Source of the DNA: Thermoleophilia bacterium
Lineage (GTDB): Bacteria; Actinomycetota; Thermoleophilia; Miltoncostaeales; Miltoncostaeaceae
Reading direction: 5' to 3'
Assembly (NCBI GenBank): GCA_017882555.1
Contig: JADGPH010000080.1
Span: 1-13,722 of the forward strand
DNA: 13,722 nt
Shown: positions 6,798 through 13,342 of the stretch, one piece after another
Numbering within the stretch: position 1 is the first letter of the stretch
Layout of the letters: each line of letters begins with the position of its first letter
The notes under the pieces: model-generated
Told to the model about the DNA's origin: nothing
Databases searched by the model: none
Seen by the model: the letters and a program-made list of their open reading frames with translations, nothing else
Position numbers and translations under genes: made by a program

Positions 6798-7598
6798 CTA
6801 GTGGCCGGTCAGGGCCTTGGATTCGGCGGTCCGGACCTCGCGCGCAAACTCGCGGCCCGCGTCGATCACGAGGCCGAAGACATCGGCCTTGGGCGTCACG
6901 AAGCGGGGCGGTTCGGGCAACTGGCCGATTAAATCGGTGGAGACGAGCACCTGACCGTCCGTGCCCCGACCGGCCGCGATTCCGATCGTCGGCGCACCGA
7001 CGGCGGCCGTCACCCGCGAGGCGACCTCGTTGTCGACGGCCTCGATAACGATTGCATAGCATCCGGCCGCATCCAGGGCTCGCGCGTCAGCCAGGATCTG
7101 CGCAGCCTCGTCGGGGGTGCGCCCGCGCCGGTGTCGCTCGGTGTGGGTCTGCGGCAAGAGACCGACGTGCCCCATAACGGGGATTCCGTCGGCGATGATC
7201 GCGGTGACTTGCGGGATGAGGGCGCCCTCGAGCTTGACGCTCATCGCACCCGCGGCCACGAGCGCGCGCGCGCTTTCCACGGCCTCGTCGGGGGTGCGAT
7301 AGCTGTCGTGAGGGAGGTCGCCCACCACGTGCGTCCGCGTGACACCGCGATGGACTGCACGAATGTGATGGCACATGATGGCCAGGGACACCTCGCGAGT
7401 CGATGCCATGCCGAGTTCGACCTCACCTAAGCTGTCGCCGACAAGCATCAGATCAAGGCCGCTGGCATCAAGGGCAAGGGCGGTCGGGTAGTCGTAGGCG
7501 GTGAGCATCGCCAGGCGGCGTTGCCCTTTGCTTGCGCGGATCTCGGTCGCGGATTGACCGGATGGGCCATCGGCATGCAGCGGTGGGACGCTGTACAT
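6798..7598 (-). CDS. panB: 3-methyl-2-oxobutanoate hydroxymethyltransferase (ketopantoate synthase)
   Basis: 266-residue cytosolic enzyme that transfers a hydroxymethyl group from methylene-tetrahydrofolate to ketoisovalerate, giving ketopantoate, the first committed step of pantothenate synthesis. Motifs in order: MLTAYDYPTA (31-40), Mg-binding VGDSLG (53-58), GDLPHDSY, VKLEGA, PVMGHVGLLPQ, catalytic Glu region IVIEAVDNEVA, and PTIGIAAG..TDGQVLV. The usual GGYRVQG-type segment after GLLPQ is replaced by a short Arg-rich stretch (THTERHRRGR), which is atypical. I chose the ATG at 7598: it overlaps the panD stop as TGATG and has GGGAAGA upstream; an in-frame GTG at 7616 is possible. Last gene of panC-panD-panB. 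Confidence 0.95.
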   Translation of the reverse strand: MYSVPPLHADGPSGQSATEIRASKGQRRLAMLTAYDYPTALALDASGLDLMLVGDSLGEVELGMASTREVSLAIMCHHIRAVHRGVTRTHVVGDLPHDSYRTPDEAVESARALVAAGAMSVKLEGALIPQVTAIIADGIPVMGHVGLLPQTHTERHRRGRTPDEAAQILADARALDAAGCYAIVIEAVDNEVASRVTAAVGAPTIGIAAGRGTDGQVLVSTDLIGQLPEPPRFVTPKADVFGLVIDAGREFAREVRTAESKALTGH

Positions 7599-7999
7599 CA
7601 GTACCGGTCTTCCCACGCGGCGGGCACGGACGCCGGCATCGACTCAATCTCGTGGTTGGACTGGTCCACGTGCACGATGATCGGCTCAAAGCCGTGCGTG
7701 TCGGTCTCGTGGTACTGGGCGTACGAGAGCACGATGACCAGATCGCCGGGCTGCGCCAGGCGGGCAGCGGCACCGTTCAGACAGATCACGCCGCTTCCTC
7801 GGGCACCTTCAATTGCATACGTCTCAAAGCGGGCACCGTTGTTGATGTTCACGATGTGCACGTGCTCATAGGGGCGGATGTCCGCGGCATCGAGCAGATC
7901 GGTATCCACGGTGATGCTCCCGACGTAATTCAGGTTGGCGTCGGTCACGGTCGCGCGGTGGATTTTGCTCTTGAGCATGGTGCGGGTGACAGGCGGCAC
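7598..7999 (-). CDS. panD: Aspartate 1-decarboxylase proenzyme
   Basis: 133-residue pyruvoyl enzyme that turns aspartate into beta-alanine for pantothenate. The self-cleavage site is Gly27-Ser28 in YVGSITVD; Ser28 becomes the pyruvoyl group after processing into beta and alpha chains. The conserved Lys12 (LKSKIHRAT), GARFETYAI and RGSGVICLNGAAA segments around the active site are present. Start choice: the GTG at 7999 has GGAGG four bases upstream and gives MPPVTRTMLKSKIHR, similar to the short extension (MLRTMLKSKIHR) known from mycobacterial PanD; the internal ATG at 7978 has no RBS. The gene begins 18 bp after panC and its stop overlaps the panB start. Confidence 0.95.
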   Translation of the reverse strand: MPPVTRTMLKSKIHRATVTDANLNYVGSITVDTDLLDAADIRPYEHVHIVNINNGARFETYAIEGARGSGVICLNGAAARLAQPGDLVIVLSYAQYHETDTHGFEPIIVHVDQSNHEIESMPASVPAAWEDRY

Positions 8000-8017
8000 T
8001 GTGCCTCCGGGTCGTGG

Positions 8018-8911
8018 TTAGTTGGGGATCAGAACAGCGTTGTCGAGCAAGCGGGTCGGCCCAATGCGCGCCGCCACACATAGCAGTGCGGGCCCGTTAA
8101 TCCGAGCCAGCGGGAGAAAGGTGTCGGGGTGGACGACGGCCGCGTAGTCCAGTTGGAGCCCGGGAGCCTGGTCGATGACCCGTCGTGCGGCTGCGGCCAC
8201 CGTCGTTCCATCGGTCTGACCCTCGGCGACGCAGTGCTGGGCCGCGGCCAGGCTGGCGGGTAACGCAAGTGCGATCTGGCGCTCGTCGTCGTGGAGATAG
8301 CGATTGCGACTGCTCATCGCCAGTCCATCCGCATCGCGAATGATCGGATGGACGACCAGGTCGATGTCATCGAGGTTGAGATCACGCATCATGCGGCGTA
8401 CGACGGCGACCTGTTGGGCATCCTTTTGCCCCAGTACCAGTCGATCGGGGTGGACCATCAAGAGGAGTTTCGCCACGATGGTCGTGACGCCGGCAAAATG
8501 GGTCGGTCGGACCGCCCCCTCGAACTCGCGTGCAGGTCCGTCGACCGTGACGGTGGTCGCGAAGCCTTCGGGATAGACCTCGGTGGCGGGTGGCGCGAAA
8601 ATCGCGACAGCGCCTGCGTCAATCGACAACTCCACATCGCGAGCTTCTTGGCGCGGATAGCGGTCGAGATCCTCGTATGGGCCGAATTGGCTGGGGTTGA
8701 CGAACACGCTGACGATCACCGTCTCACCGCGGTGAACGCTCGCACGCACGAGCGCGAGGTGTCCATCGTGGAGGGCGCCCATCGTCGGCACCAACGTCAC
8801 GCGGCCCCCGTGAGCGCGAATTTCGCGGACACGGCGGCGCACCTCTGATACAGACCTCAGAACCGTCGCGGAGGTTGCGACGGCAGGATGCTCGGCAGAA
8901 GAGTTCGGCAT
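8018..8911 (-). CDS. panC: Pantothenate synthetase (pantoate-beta-alanine ligase)
   Basis: 297-residue cytosolic enzyme that joins pantoate and beta-alanine using ATP through a pantoyl-adenylate. Seen: PTMGALHDGH (42-51) with the HxGH nucleotide-binding motif, FVNPSQFGPYEDLDRYPR, the pantoate-binding EFEGAVRPTHFAGV stretch, LGQKDAQQ, and the KMSKS-like SSRNRYL. All are expected for the class I tRNA-synthetase-like fold. The ATG at 8911 is the only suitable start; an open frame continues upstream but encodes nothing family-like. AGGTGAG abuts the ATG, closer than usual, so initiation may be weak or the message nearly leaderless. First gene of panC-panD-panB, divergent from udg across 203 bp. 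Confidence 0.96.
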   Translation of the reverse strand: MPNSSAEHPAVATSATVLRSVSEVRRRVREIRAHGGRVTLVPTMGALHDGHLALVRASVHRGETVIVSVFVNPSQFGPYEDLDRYPRQEARDVELSIDAGAVAIFAPPATEVYPEGFATTVTVDGPAREFEGAVRPTHFAGVTTIVAKLLLMVHPDRLVLGQKDAQQVAVVRRMMRDLNLDDIDLVVHPIIRDADGLAMSSRNRYLHDDERQIALALPASLAAAQHCVAEGQTDGTTVAAAARRVIDQAPGLQLDYAAVVHPDTFLPLARINGPALLCVAARIGPTRLLDNAVLIPN

Positions 8912-9114
8912 CTCACCTATGAAGGGCCATCTCGCGGGAGCGACGATGTTCCGTTGGACGCGGTGTGTTCCGCATGAATCTCGAGCGACTCCAACTCCGC
9001 GAATTCGACGCGGATGCCGGGTACCGAGCTTCCGGGGAAGTCTAGACCCAGAGTTTGACTGCACGCAAGTGCGACGGGCGGGCCCGTCCGTCGCACCGAC
9101 TACCCTCATACCAG
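8912..9114. other. Divergent panC/udg spacer
   Basis: This 203-bp stretch is the longest without a gene. No small coding region convinced me in either direction. It contains TTGACT at 9055-9060, a good -35 for the plus strand, but no matching -10 at the usual distance, and a 28-bp palindrome at 9069-9096. I saw no clear promoter for panC in it. Confidence 0.5.
9069..9096. repeat. 28-bp near-perfect palindrome upstream of udg
   Basis: Bases 9069-9082 and 9083-9096 are reverse complements at 13 of 14 positions; the exception is a G/T pair. The outer arms are GTGCGACGG and CCGTCGCAC. It ends 18 bases before the udg ATG. The left arm's GTGC can alternatively pair with GCAC at 9061-9064 across a 4-base GCAA loop, so two exclusive folds are possible. 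It could be an operator, a leader hairpin or a terminator for upstream transcription. Confidence 0.8.
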
Positions 9115-9843
9115 ATGGATTCCTCAGCAATCGATCGGGGAGCGGCCCTAGCGGCCTACCACCAGGACCATGTGGTCAACTGCGAGCGCTGCCCCCTGCA
9201 CCGCACACGGACCCAAGTCGTCGTGGGAAGTGGTGATCCGACAGCTGCCGTGATGTTCATTGGCGAAGCGCCCGGCTACCACGAGGACCGATCCGGAATT
9301 CCGTTTGTCGGCCAAGCGGGCAAGTTGCTCGACCAGCTGTTGATCGGGATCGGACTCCGCCGCGAGCAGGTCTTCGTGGCCAACGTCCTCAAGTGTCGAC
9401 CGCCCGAGAATCGCGATCCGCTTCCGGCCGAGATCGAGGCATGTGAGGCGCATTTGTTTCGCCAGGTGGCGCTCATCCAGCCGAAGCTGATCTGCACACT
9501 GGGAAACTTTGCGACCAAACTGCTCTCGGGGCGCCCGGACGGGATCTCCAGGGTCCATGGCGTGCCGGTGCAGATGACCCTCGGCGGGACCCGCACGATG
9601 CTCTATCCGCTCTTTCACCCGGCTGCGGCCCTCTACATGCCGTCGATGCGCGCCACTCTGGAAGCCGACTTCGCCCGAATTCCCGAACTGCTTCGTGCAA
9701 GTGGCGCGGTGGTGAGCGCCCCGGCGCCCGCTTCACAACAGGGACCGGGTTCGCACGACCCGTCTGGCGTCTCTCCTCGGGCGACGCCGCCGCCAGCGCC
9801 CCCGACCACAACCGGCGCCGACGGGCAGATGGGGTTGTTCTAG
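9115..9843 (+). CDS. udg: Family-4 (Fe-S) uracil-DNA glycosylase with clamp-binding-like tail
   Basis: 242-residue DNA-repair enzyme that removes uracil from DNA to start base-excision repair. Four Cys for a [4Fe-4S] cluster are in the family spacing: Cys23 and Cys26 (CERC), Cys94 and Cys110. Motif 1 is GEAPGYHEDRSGIPFVGQAG (50-69), and HPAAALY gives the second motif. Residues after about 200 form a Pro/Ser/Thr-rich linker that ends QMGLF (238-242), which fits the beta-sliding-clamp motif QxxLF. The ATG at 9115 follows a spacer without a good RBS; a frame open to 9055 has no family resemblance. A leaderless message is possible. tsaE follows 11 bp later, so the two are probably co-transcribed. 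Family-5 UDG is a less likely alternative, given the GEAPG motif. Confidence 0.9.
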   Translation: MDSSAIDRGAALAAYHQDHVVNCERCPLHRTRTQVVVGSGDPTAAVMFIGEAPGYHEDRSGIPFVGQAGKLLDQLLIGIGLRREQVFVANVLKCRPPENRDPLPAEIEACEAHLFRQVALIQPKLICTLGNFATKLLSGRPDGISRVHGVPVQMTLGGTRTMLYPLFHPAAALYMPSMRATLEADFARIPELLRASGAVVSAPAPASQQGPGSHDPSGVSPRATPPPAPPTTTGADGQMGLF

Positions 9844-9854
9844 GTGCCCGCTCG

Positions 9855-10370
9855 ATGAGCGTGCCGATCCTGTGGGAGTCGTCTTCGGCGGAGGAAACCC
9901 AAGCACTTGGGGCTGCGCTCGCGGGCGTGGTCGGCCCAGGTGATCTGGTCATCCTGCGGGGCGATCTCGGCGCAGGGAAGACCACCTTGGCGCGCGCGAT
10001 CGCGCGGGCATTGGGGGTCACCGAGCACGTCACCAGCCCGACCTTTGCGCTGGCACAGCGGTATCTTGGCGTGGTCCCGTTGCTGCACATCGACGCCTAC
10101 CGCTTGCGCGGGGTCGATGATGAGGAGCTCGGGTTGTTGCTGGACGGAGCGGCCGATGCCCTGACCATCATCGAATGGCCCGAACATCTCGGCGTGGACC
10201 TTGGGTCGCCGCGGGTGGTCGTGGAACTGGGCCACGGTGGTGGGGATCGGCGATTGGTAGCGTTGTCGAGCGAGATGCACGACATGCACGCCGTACTCGC
10301 CGACATCGTTGCTGACCTTCGCACTCGACACATCCACGCAGAGCCCGAGCCTGGCGATTACCCGGAATGA
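9855..10370 (+). CDS. tsaE: tRNA threonylcarbamoyladenosine biosynthesis ATPase TsaE
   Basis: 171-residue P-loop ATPase that works with TsaB and TsaD in making t6A37 on ANN-decoding tRNAs, probably resetting the TsaBD complex. Walker A GDLGAGKTT is at 36-44; TSPTFALAQRY (60-70), HIDAYRL (78-84) and IIEWPE (105-110) are the diagnostic TsaE segments. The ATG at 9855 is preceded by AGGTG that overlaps the udg stop region. Length is normal to slightly long; the last 30 residues are poorly conserved, and their DNA also encodes the start of tsaB in another frame. Confidence 0.95.
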   Translation: MSVPILWESSSAEETQALGAALAGVVGPGDLVILRGDLGAGKTTLARAIARALGVTEHVTSPTFALAQRYLGVVPLLHIDAYRLRGVDDEELGLLLDGAADALTIIEWPEHLGVDLGSPRVVVELGHGGGDRRLVALSSEMHDMHAVLADIVADLRTRHIHAEPEPGDYPE

Positions 10371-11016
10371 TCGCGTGGTCGGTGAACTGTGGCTGGGCCC
10401 GGATCCGGACGCCGGGCGTCGCGTGCTCGAAGCGGGCCATCACCTGTTGTGTGCAACGGGCATCGGGCTGTCGCAGCTCGAGCGGATCGTCGTCGGTGTG
10501 GGGCCCGGTGGCTTCACGGGGCTGCGCATCGGACTCGCGACCGCCCACGCGCTGGGTCAGGCACTTGCCTGCCCCGTCGTCGGTGCGATTTCACTGGAGG
10601 CACTCGCGCTCGGCATCGCTGAGACGGTAGACCCTGGTGTGATCGTGCTTCCCGCACACGATGCGCGACGCGCGGAGCTCTTTGCGGCTGCGTATCGTGT
10701 CGGGCCGGACGGCGGCCTCGAGCAGATCATCGGACCTGTGGCGATTCCTGCGGCACTTCTGGCCGGGAAGTTGGCCGGCCAACTCCGCGACGGGGTGAGG
10801 GTCGTCTCGGCGGGCACCGGTGCCATCGTGGGACGCGATGCCCTCGAGGCGGTCGGGATTGAGATCGCTCCGGATGGATCCGGCGCGCATCGCTTGCGCG
10901 CTGCGGCGCTCGTCGAGCGGGTCGCGGCCGGGGCGGGTTGCGATCCCTCGCCGCGCTATGCCCGGCTGCCCGATGCAAAGGTCAATCTCCTGCGGGCCAC
11001 ACGGGGCGGTACGTGA
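10309..11016 (+). CDS. tsaB: tRNA threonylcarbamoyladenosine biosynthesis protein TsaB
   Basis: 235-residue ASKHA-fold protein without its own catalytic metal site; it pairs with TsaD as a scaffold and binds TsaE. The N-terminus MLTFALDTSTQS and the segment GVGPGGFTGLRIGLATA (63-79) are typical. The start is a TTG at 10309, the only codon that puts the family's Asp7-Thr-Ser at the usual place; no clear RBS is visible. It overlaps the last 62 bp of tsaE in a different frame, an unusually long overlap that suggests coupling. Its stop overlaps the rimI ATG as TGATG. HDARRAELFAAAYR is the expected middle region. Confidence 0.92.
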   Translation: MLTFALDTSTQSPSLAITRNDRVVGELWLGPDPDAGRRVLEAGHHLLCATGIGLSQLERIVVGVGPGGFTGLRIGLATAHALGQALACPVVGAISLEALALGIAETVDPGVIVLPAHDARRAELFAAAYRVGPDGGLEQIIGPVAIPAALLAGKLAGQLRDGVRVVSAGTGAIVGRDALEAVGIEIAPDGSGAHRLRAAALVERVAAGAGCDPSPRYARLPDAKVNLLRATRGGT

Positions 11017-11537
11017 TGGCGCGCACGACCTCCTCGGGCGGCAGGGGGCGGGTGACCCCTGAACACCGGCCGCGTGTCCGGCCGATGCGCATGACCGATG
11101 TGCCGCACGTGCATGCGATTGATTGCGCGGTGTCGGCGATCCCGTGGCCGCGGCACATGCTGCATGCCGAACTGGGGAAGTCCGGCACGCTCGACGTCGT
11201 CTCCGTGATCGGAAACGAGGTGGTGGGATTCATTCTGAGTTCGCGCTACGCCGACGTCTGGCACATTCTGAATGTTGGGGTGCGGCCCGATCACTGGAGG
11301 CGGGGCATCGCGCGCACGATGATGGCGGAGGTCTTCGACCGCGCGCACGAGCTGCCGCATCTCGGGTTCACGCTCGAGGTCCGGGTCTCGAACGCCGCTG
11401 CAATCGCCCTTTATCGGCGACTGGGCTTTGTCGACCACGGTGTGCGGCCCGGCTACTACTCCGATAACAACGAGGATGCACTGGTCATGTGGCGCGAGGG
11501 GCTGCCGGAAGATGTGAGCCCGGAGGACCCGGGGTGA
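11016..11537 (+). CDS. rimI: GNAT N-acetyltransferase, RimI type
   Basis: 173-residue acetyltransferase. The acetyl-CoA loop is RPDHWRRGIA (90-99, the RxxGxA type); LEVRVSNAAAIALYRRLGF (120-138) and the RPGYYSDNNEDALVM ending match RimI. Known of the family: RimI acetylates N-termini, classically of ribosomal protein S18, with broader targets in actinobacteria. The ATG at 11016 overlaps the tsaB stop; an alternative GTG at 11052, behind an AGGGGG run, would drop a 12-residue Ser/Gly/Arg-rich stretch that the fold does not need. Its 3' end overlaps tsaD. The tsaB-rimI-tsaD order is common in actinobacteria, though no direct role in t6A is established. Confidence 0.88.
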   Translation: MARTTSSGGRGRVTPEHRPRVRPMRMTDVPHVHAIDCAVSAIPWPRHMLHAELGKSGTLDVVSVIGNEVVGFILSSRYADVWHILNVGVRPDHWRRGIARTMMAEVFDRAHELPHLGFTLEVRVSNAAAIALYRRLGFVDHGVRPGYYSDNNEDALVMWREGLPEDVSPEDPG

Positions 11538-12553
11538 TCGACGGACCGTTTCTGGCTATCGAGACCTCATGTGACGAGACCGCGGCGGCCGTGATTGAAA
11601 AGAGGGTCGTCCGGTCGTCGATCGTCGCGTCCCAAGCCGACCTGCACACGCCGTACGGCGGTGTTGTCCCAGAGATCGCCGCGCGCCATCATCTGGGAAC
11701 CGTCAATCTGGTTGTCGCCCAAGCCCTTGCGCAGGCTGGTTTCGAGCTATCGGACATGCGCGCGATTGCGGTCACGCAGCGTCCAGGGCTGATCGGGGCA
11801 CTGCTTGTCGGCGTGTCCACGGCAAAGGCACTTGCATATGCGGTCGGGTGTCCACTGGTGTGTGTGGACCATCTGTTGGGCCACATCTGCGCGTCGTGGC
11901 TTGAGCCGATTGCACTCGATCCGCCCTTTGTGAGCCTGATTGCCTCTGGGGGTCATACGCGGCTTGATCTGGTGCGGGACCTTGCGCATCCCGAGACACT
12001 CGGTCAGACCATCGACGACGCCGCCGGCGAAGCCCTGGACAAGGGGGCGCGACTGCTGGGGCTCGGCTATCCGGGCGGTCCTGCCCTCGAGCGCCTGAGC
12101 CGCGGTGGCGACCCAACCGCGCATGCGTTTCCGGTTGCGCTCGGCGGAAGGCGCACACGCGATTTCTCGTTTGCCGGTGTCAAGACCTCGTTGCTCTATG
12201 TGGTCCGCCGGGAGGGGGACCTCAGCGATGGGCGGCGTGCGGACTTGGCGTCCAGTTATCAGGAGGCGATCGTGGCACCGCTCGCGGCGCGACTGCTTGA
12301 CGCGGCTCGTGAGCACCGTGTGCCGGCGATTGCACTGGGTGGTGGGGTGGCGGCCAACGGACGTCTGCGTGAACTGGTGAGCGAGGGCGCAGCGCAGGCC
12401 GGGTTGCGGGTGGCGATGCCCGAGATCGCGTTGTGCACCGATAACGCAGCGATGATCGGGGCCGCGGCGCAGTTCACCGAGCCCGTCGCATGGCCCGATT
12501 TCCTGGCGATGGATGCGATGCCAACCGCCCCCCCGGGCGGGATCGCCGCATAG
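11534..12553 (+). CDS. tsaD: tRNA N6-adenosine threonylcarbamoyltransferase TsaD
   Basis: 339-residue metalloenzyme that transfers threonylcarbamoyl from its adenylate to A37 of tRNA, acting in the cytosol with TsaB and TsaE. Present: ETSCDETAAAV (10-20), metal ligands His113 and His117 (DHLLGH), SGGHTRLDLV, GQTIDDAAGEALDKGARLLG, FSFAGVKTSLL, ALGGGVAANGRLR and the metal Asp in TDNAA. I chose the GTG at 11534: GGAGGA lies 7 bases before it, and it overlaps the rimI stop as GTGA. Odd point: the strongly conserved GPGL loop reads RPGL (VTQRPGLIGALLVG, 80-93), a Gly-to-Arg change. Otherwise complete and full length. Confidence 0.95.
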   Translation: MIDGPFLAIETSCDETAAAVIEKRVVRSSIVASQADLHTPYGGVVPEIAARHHLGTVNLVVAQALAQAGFELSDMRAIAVTQRPGLIGALLVGVSTAKALAYAVGCPLVCVDHLLGHICASWLEPIALDPPFVSLIASGGHTRLDLVRDLAHPETLGQTIDDAAGEALDKGARLLGLGYPGGPALERLSRGGDPTAHAFPVALGGRRTRDFSFAGVKTSLLYVVRREGDLSDGRRADLASSYQEAIVAPLAARLLDAAREHRVPAIALGGGVAANGRLRELVSEGAAQAGLRVAMPEIALCTDNAAMIGAAAQFTEPVAWPDFLAMDAMPTAPPGGIAA

Positions 12554-12596
12554 CGCCAGGGCGGCGCGAAGCGGCGGTTGCGTCGTCATTTGCGGG

Positions 12597-12645
12597 TTGC
12601 GTCGCCGGGGGAGTCGGCGTAGTTTGCGACTTGGCGTTACAAACT
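12597..12645 (+). promoter_or_regulatory. Candidate rex promoter with overlapping inverted repeat
   Basis: TTGCGT (12597-12602) and TAGTTT (12620-12625) are 17 bases apart, a plausible -35/-10 pair. AGTTTG (12621-12626) and CAAACT (12640-12645) form a perfect inverted repeat over the -10 and likely start site. Within it, TTGCGA and TTACAA resemble the halves of a Rex site (TTGTGA, TCACAA), but they are 7 rather than 6 bases apart. Rex genes are often autoregulated, so a degenerate own operator is plausible. A direct repeat GGTTGCGTCG (12576-12585, 12595-12604) lies at the upstream edge. Confidence 0.4.
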
Positions 12646-12657
12646 CCCGGAGGGTCG

Positions 12658-13281
12658 ATGGCCTCTGATCGTTTGACACTGGGTGTCGCGGCCCGGTTGT
12701 CCCGATACCTGCAGGTGTTGACTCAGGCGCGCAAGATGGGCAAGTCGAGCATTTCGTCCCAGGCCATCTCGGAGTACACAGGGGTTAATCCGACCCAGAT
12801 TCGTCGCGACCTCTCGGGTTTCGGGAAGTTCGGTAAGCGCGGTGTCGGGTATGACATCGACAGCCTGATCGAGCAGATCCGCAAGATCCTGCGCACCTCG
12901 GGAACACACAACATCGCGCTGTTCGGTGCGGGGAACCTCGGTCAGGCCATTGCCAGCTCGAGCGTGTTTGGCGACCACGGCTTCCGGATTTCCGCAATCT
13001 TTGACGTCGCGCCGGATCGGGTGGGTCAGAAGGTCGGCGACCTCACCATCCGACACTACGACGAGCTCGCGGGCGTGGCCGCCAGTGGGGGCATCATGGT
13101 CGGCGTGCTGGCGGTTCCCGGCGACGTGGCCCAACATGTGGCCGACGACCTTGTCGCCGCCGGCGTGAAGATCATTTTCAACTACTCCGACGCCCTGTTG
13201 TCGGTTCCCTCGGACGTGACGGTGCACACCTCAAGCCCGGCCGTCGAGCTGCTCTACGCGCTCTACTTCTACCTGTCCTAG
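12658..13281 (+). CDS. rex: Redox-sensing transcriptional repressor Rex
   Basis: 207-residue dimeric repressor that senses the NADH/NAD+ ratio. The N-terminal winged helix includes the recognition region ISEYTGVNPTQIRRDLSGF (37-55) followed by GKFGKRGVGYDI. The Rossmann half has GAGNLGQAI (90-98) and the conserved GVKIIFNYS. NADH binding releases DNA in this family, derepressing respiratory and fermentative genes when oxygen is short. I chose the ATG at 12658, with GGAGGG 3 bases upstream and a family-like N-terminus; a longer frame from 12490 overlaps tsaD and adds nothing recognisable. It lies 104 bp after tsaD and appears to have its own promoter. Confidence 0.96.
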   Translation: MASDRLTLGVAARLSRYLQVLTQARKMGKSSISSQAISEYTGVNPTQIRRDLSGFGKFGKRGVGYDIDSLIEQIRKILRTSGTHNIALFGAGNLGQAIASSSVFGDHGFRISAIFDVAPDRVGQKVGDLTIRHYDELAGVAASGGIMVGVLAVPGDVAQHVADDLVAAGVKIIFNYSDALLSVPSDVTVHTSSPAVELLYALYFYLS

Positions 13282-13289
13282 GACTGCTG

Positions 13290-13308
13290 CAACGGGTGTT
13301 CACCGTTG
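13290..13308. repeat. Short inverted repeat after rex
   Basis: CAACGG (13290-13295) and CCGTTG (13303-13308) flank 7 bases, 8 bases past the rex stop. It may be a weak terminator or an operator for the next gene. There is no T-run and the stem is only 6 bp, so the function is open. Confidence 0.35.
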
Positions 13309-13342
13309 TGGTCGCATGGGACGGTAGAGTTCCGGACCGCTG

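Noticed and set aside
5880..6932. Plus-strand open frame of 350 codons across znuA, zur and panB
   Set aside because: It crosses three recognised genes and their gaps on the other strand; no domain is visible.
9001..9046. EcoRI, KpnI and XbaI sites in the order of a cloning polylinker (GAATTC at 9001, GGTACC at 9020, TCTAGA at 9041)
   Set aside because: The bases between do not match any polylinker I know, and GAATTC also occurs inside genes elsewhere in the window; chance is the simpler explanation.
8919..9236. Small plus-strand gene in the panC/udg spacer (105 codons)
   Set aside because: Arg/Pro/Ser-rich with no motif or RBS, and it runs into udg in another frame.
11747..12679. Long open frame antisense to tsaD (310 codons)
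   Set aside because: No recognisable motif, and it fully overlaps the well-supported tsaD.
13295..13311. TTCACC and TTGTGG after rex as a Rex operator
   Set aside because: The half-sites are in the wrong order and spacing compared with TTGTGA-N6-TCACAA.
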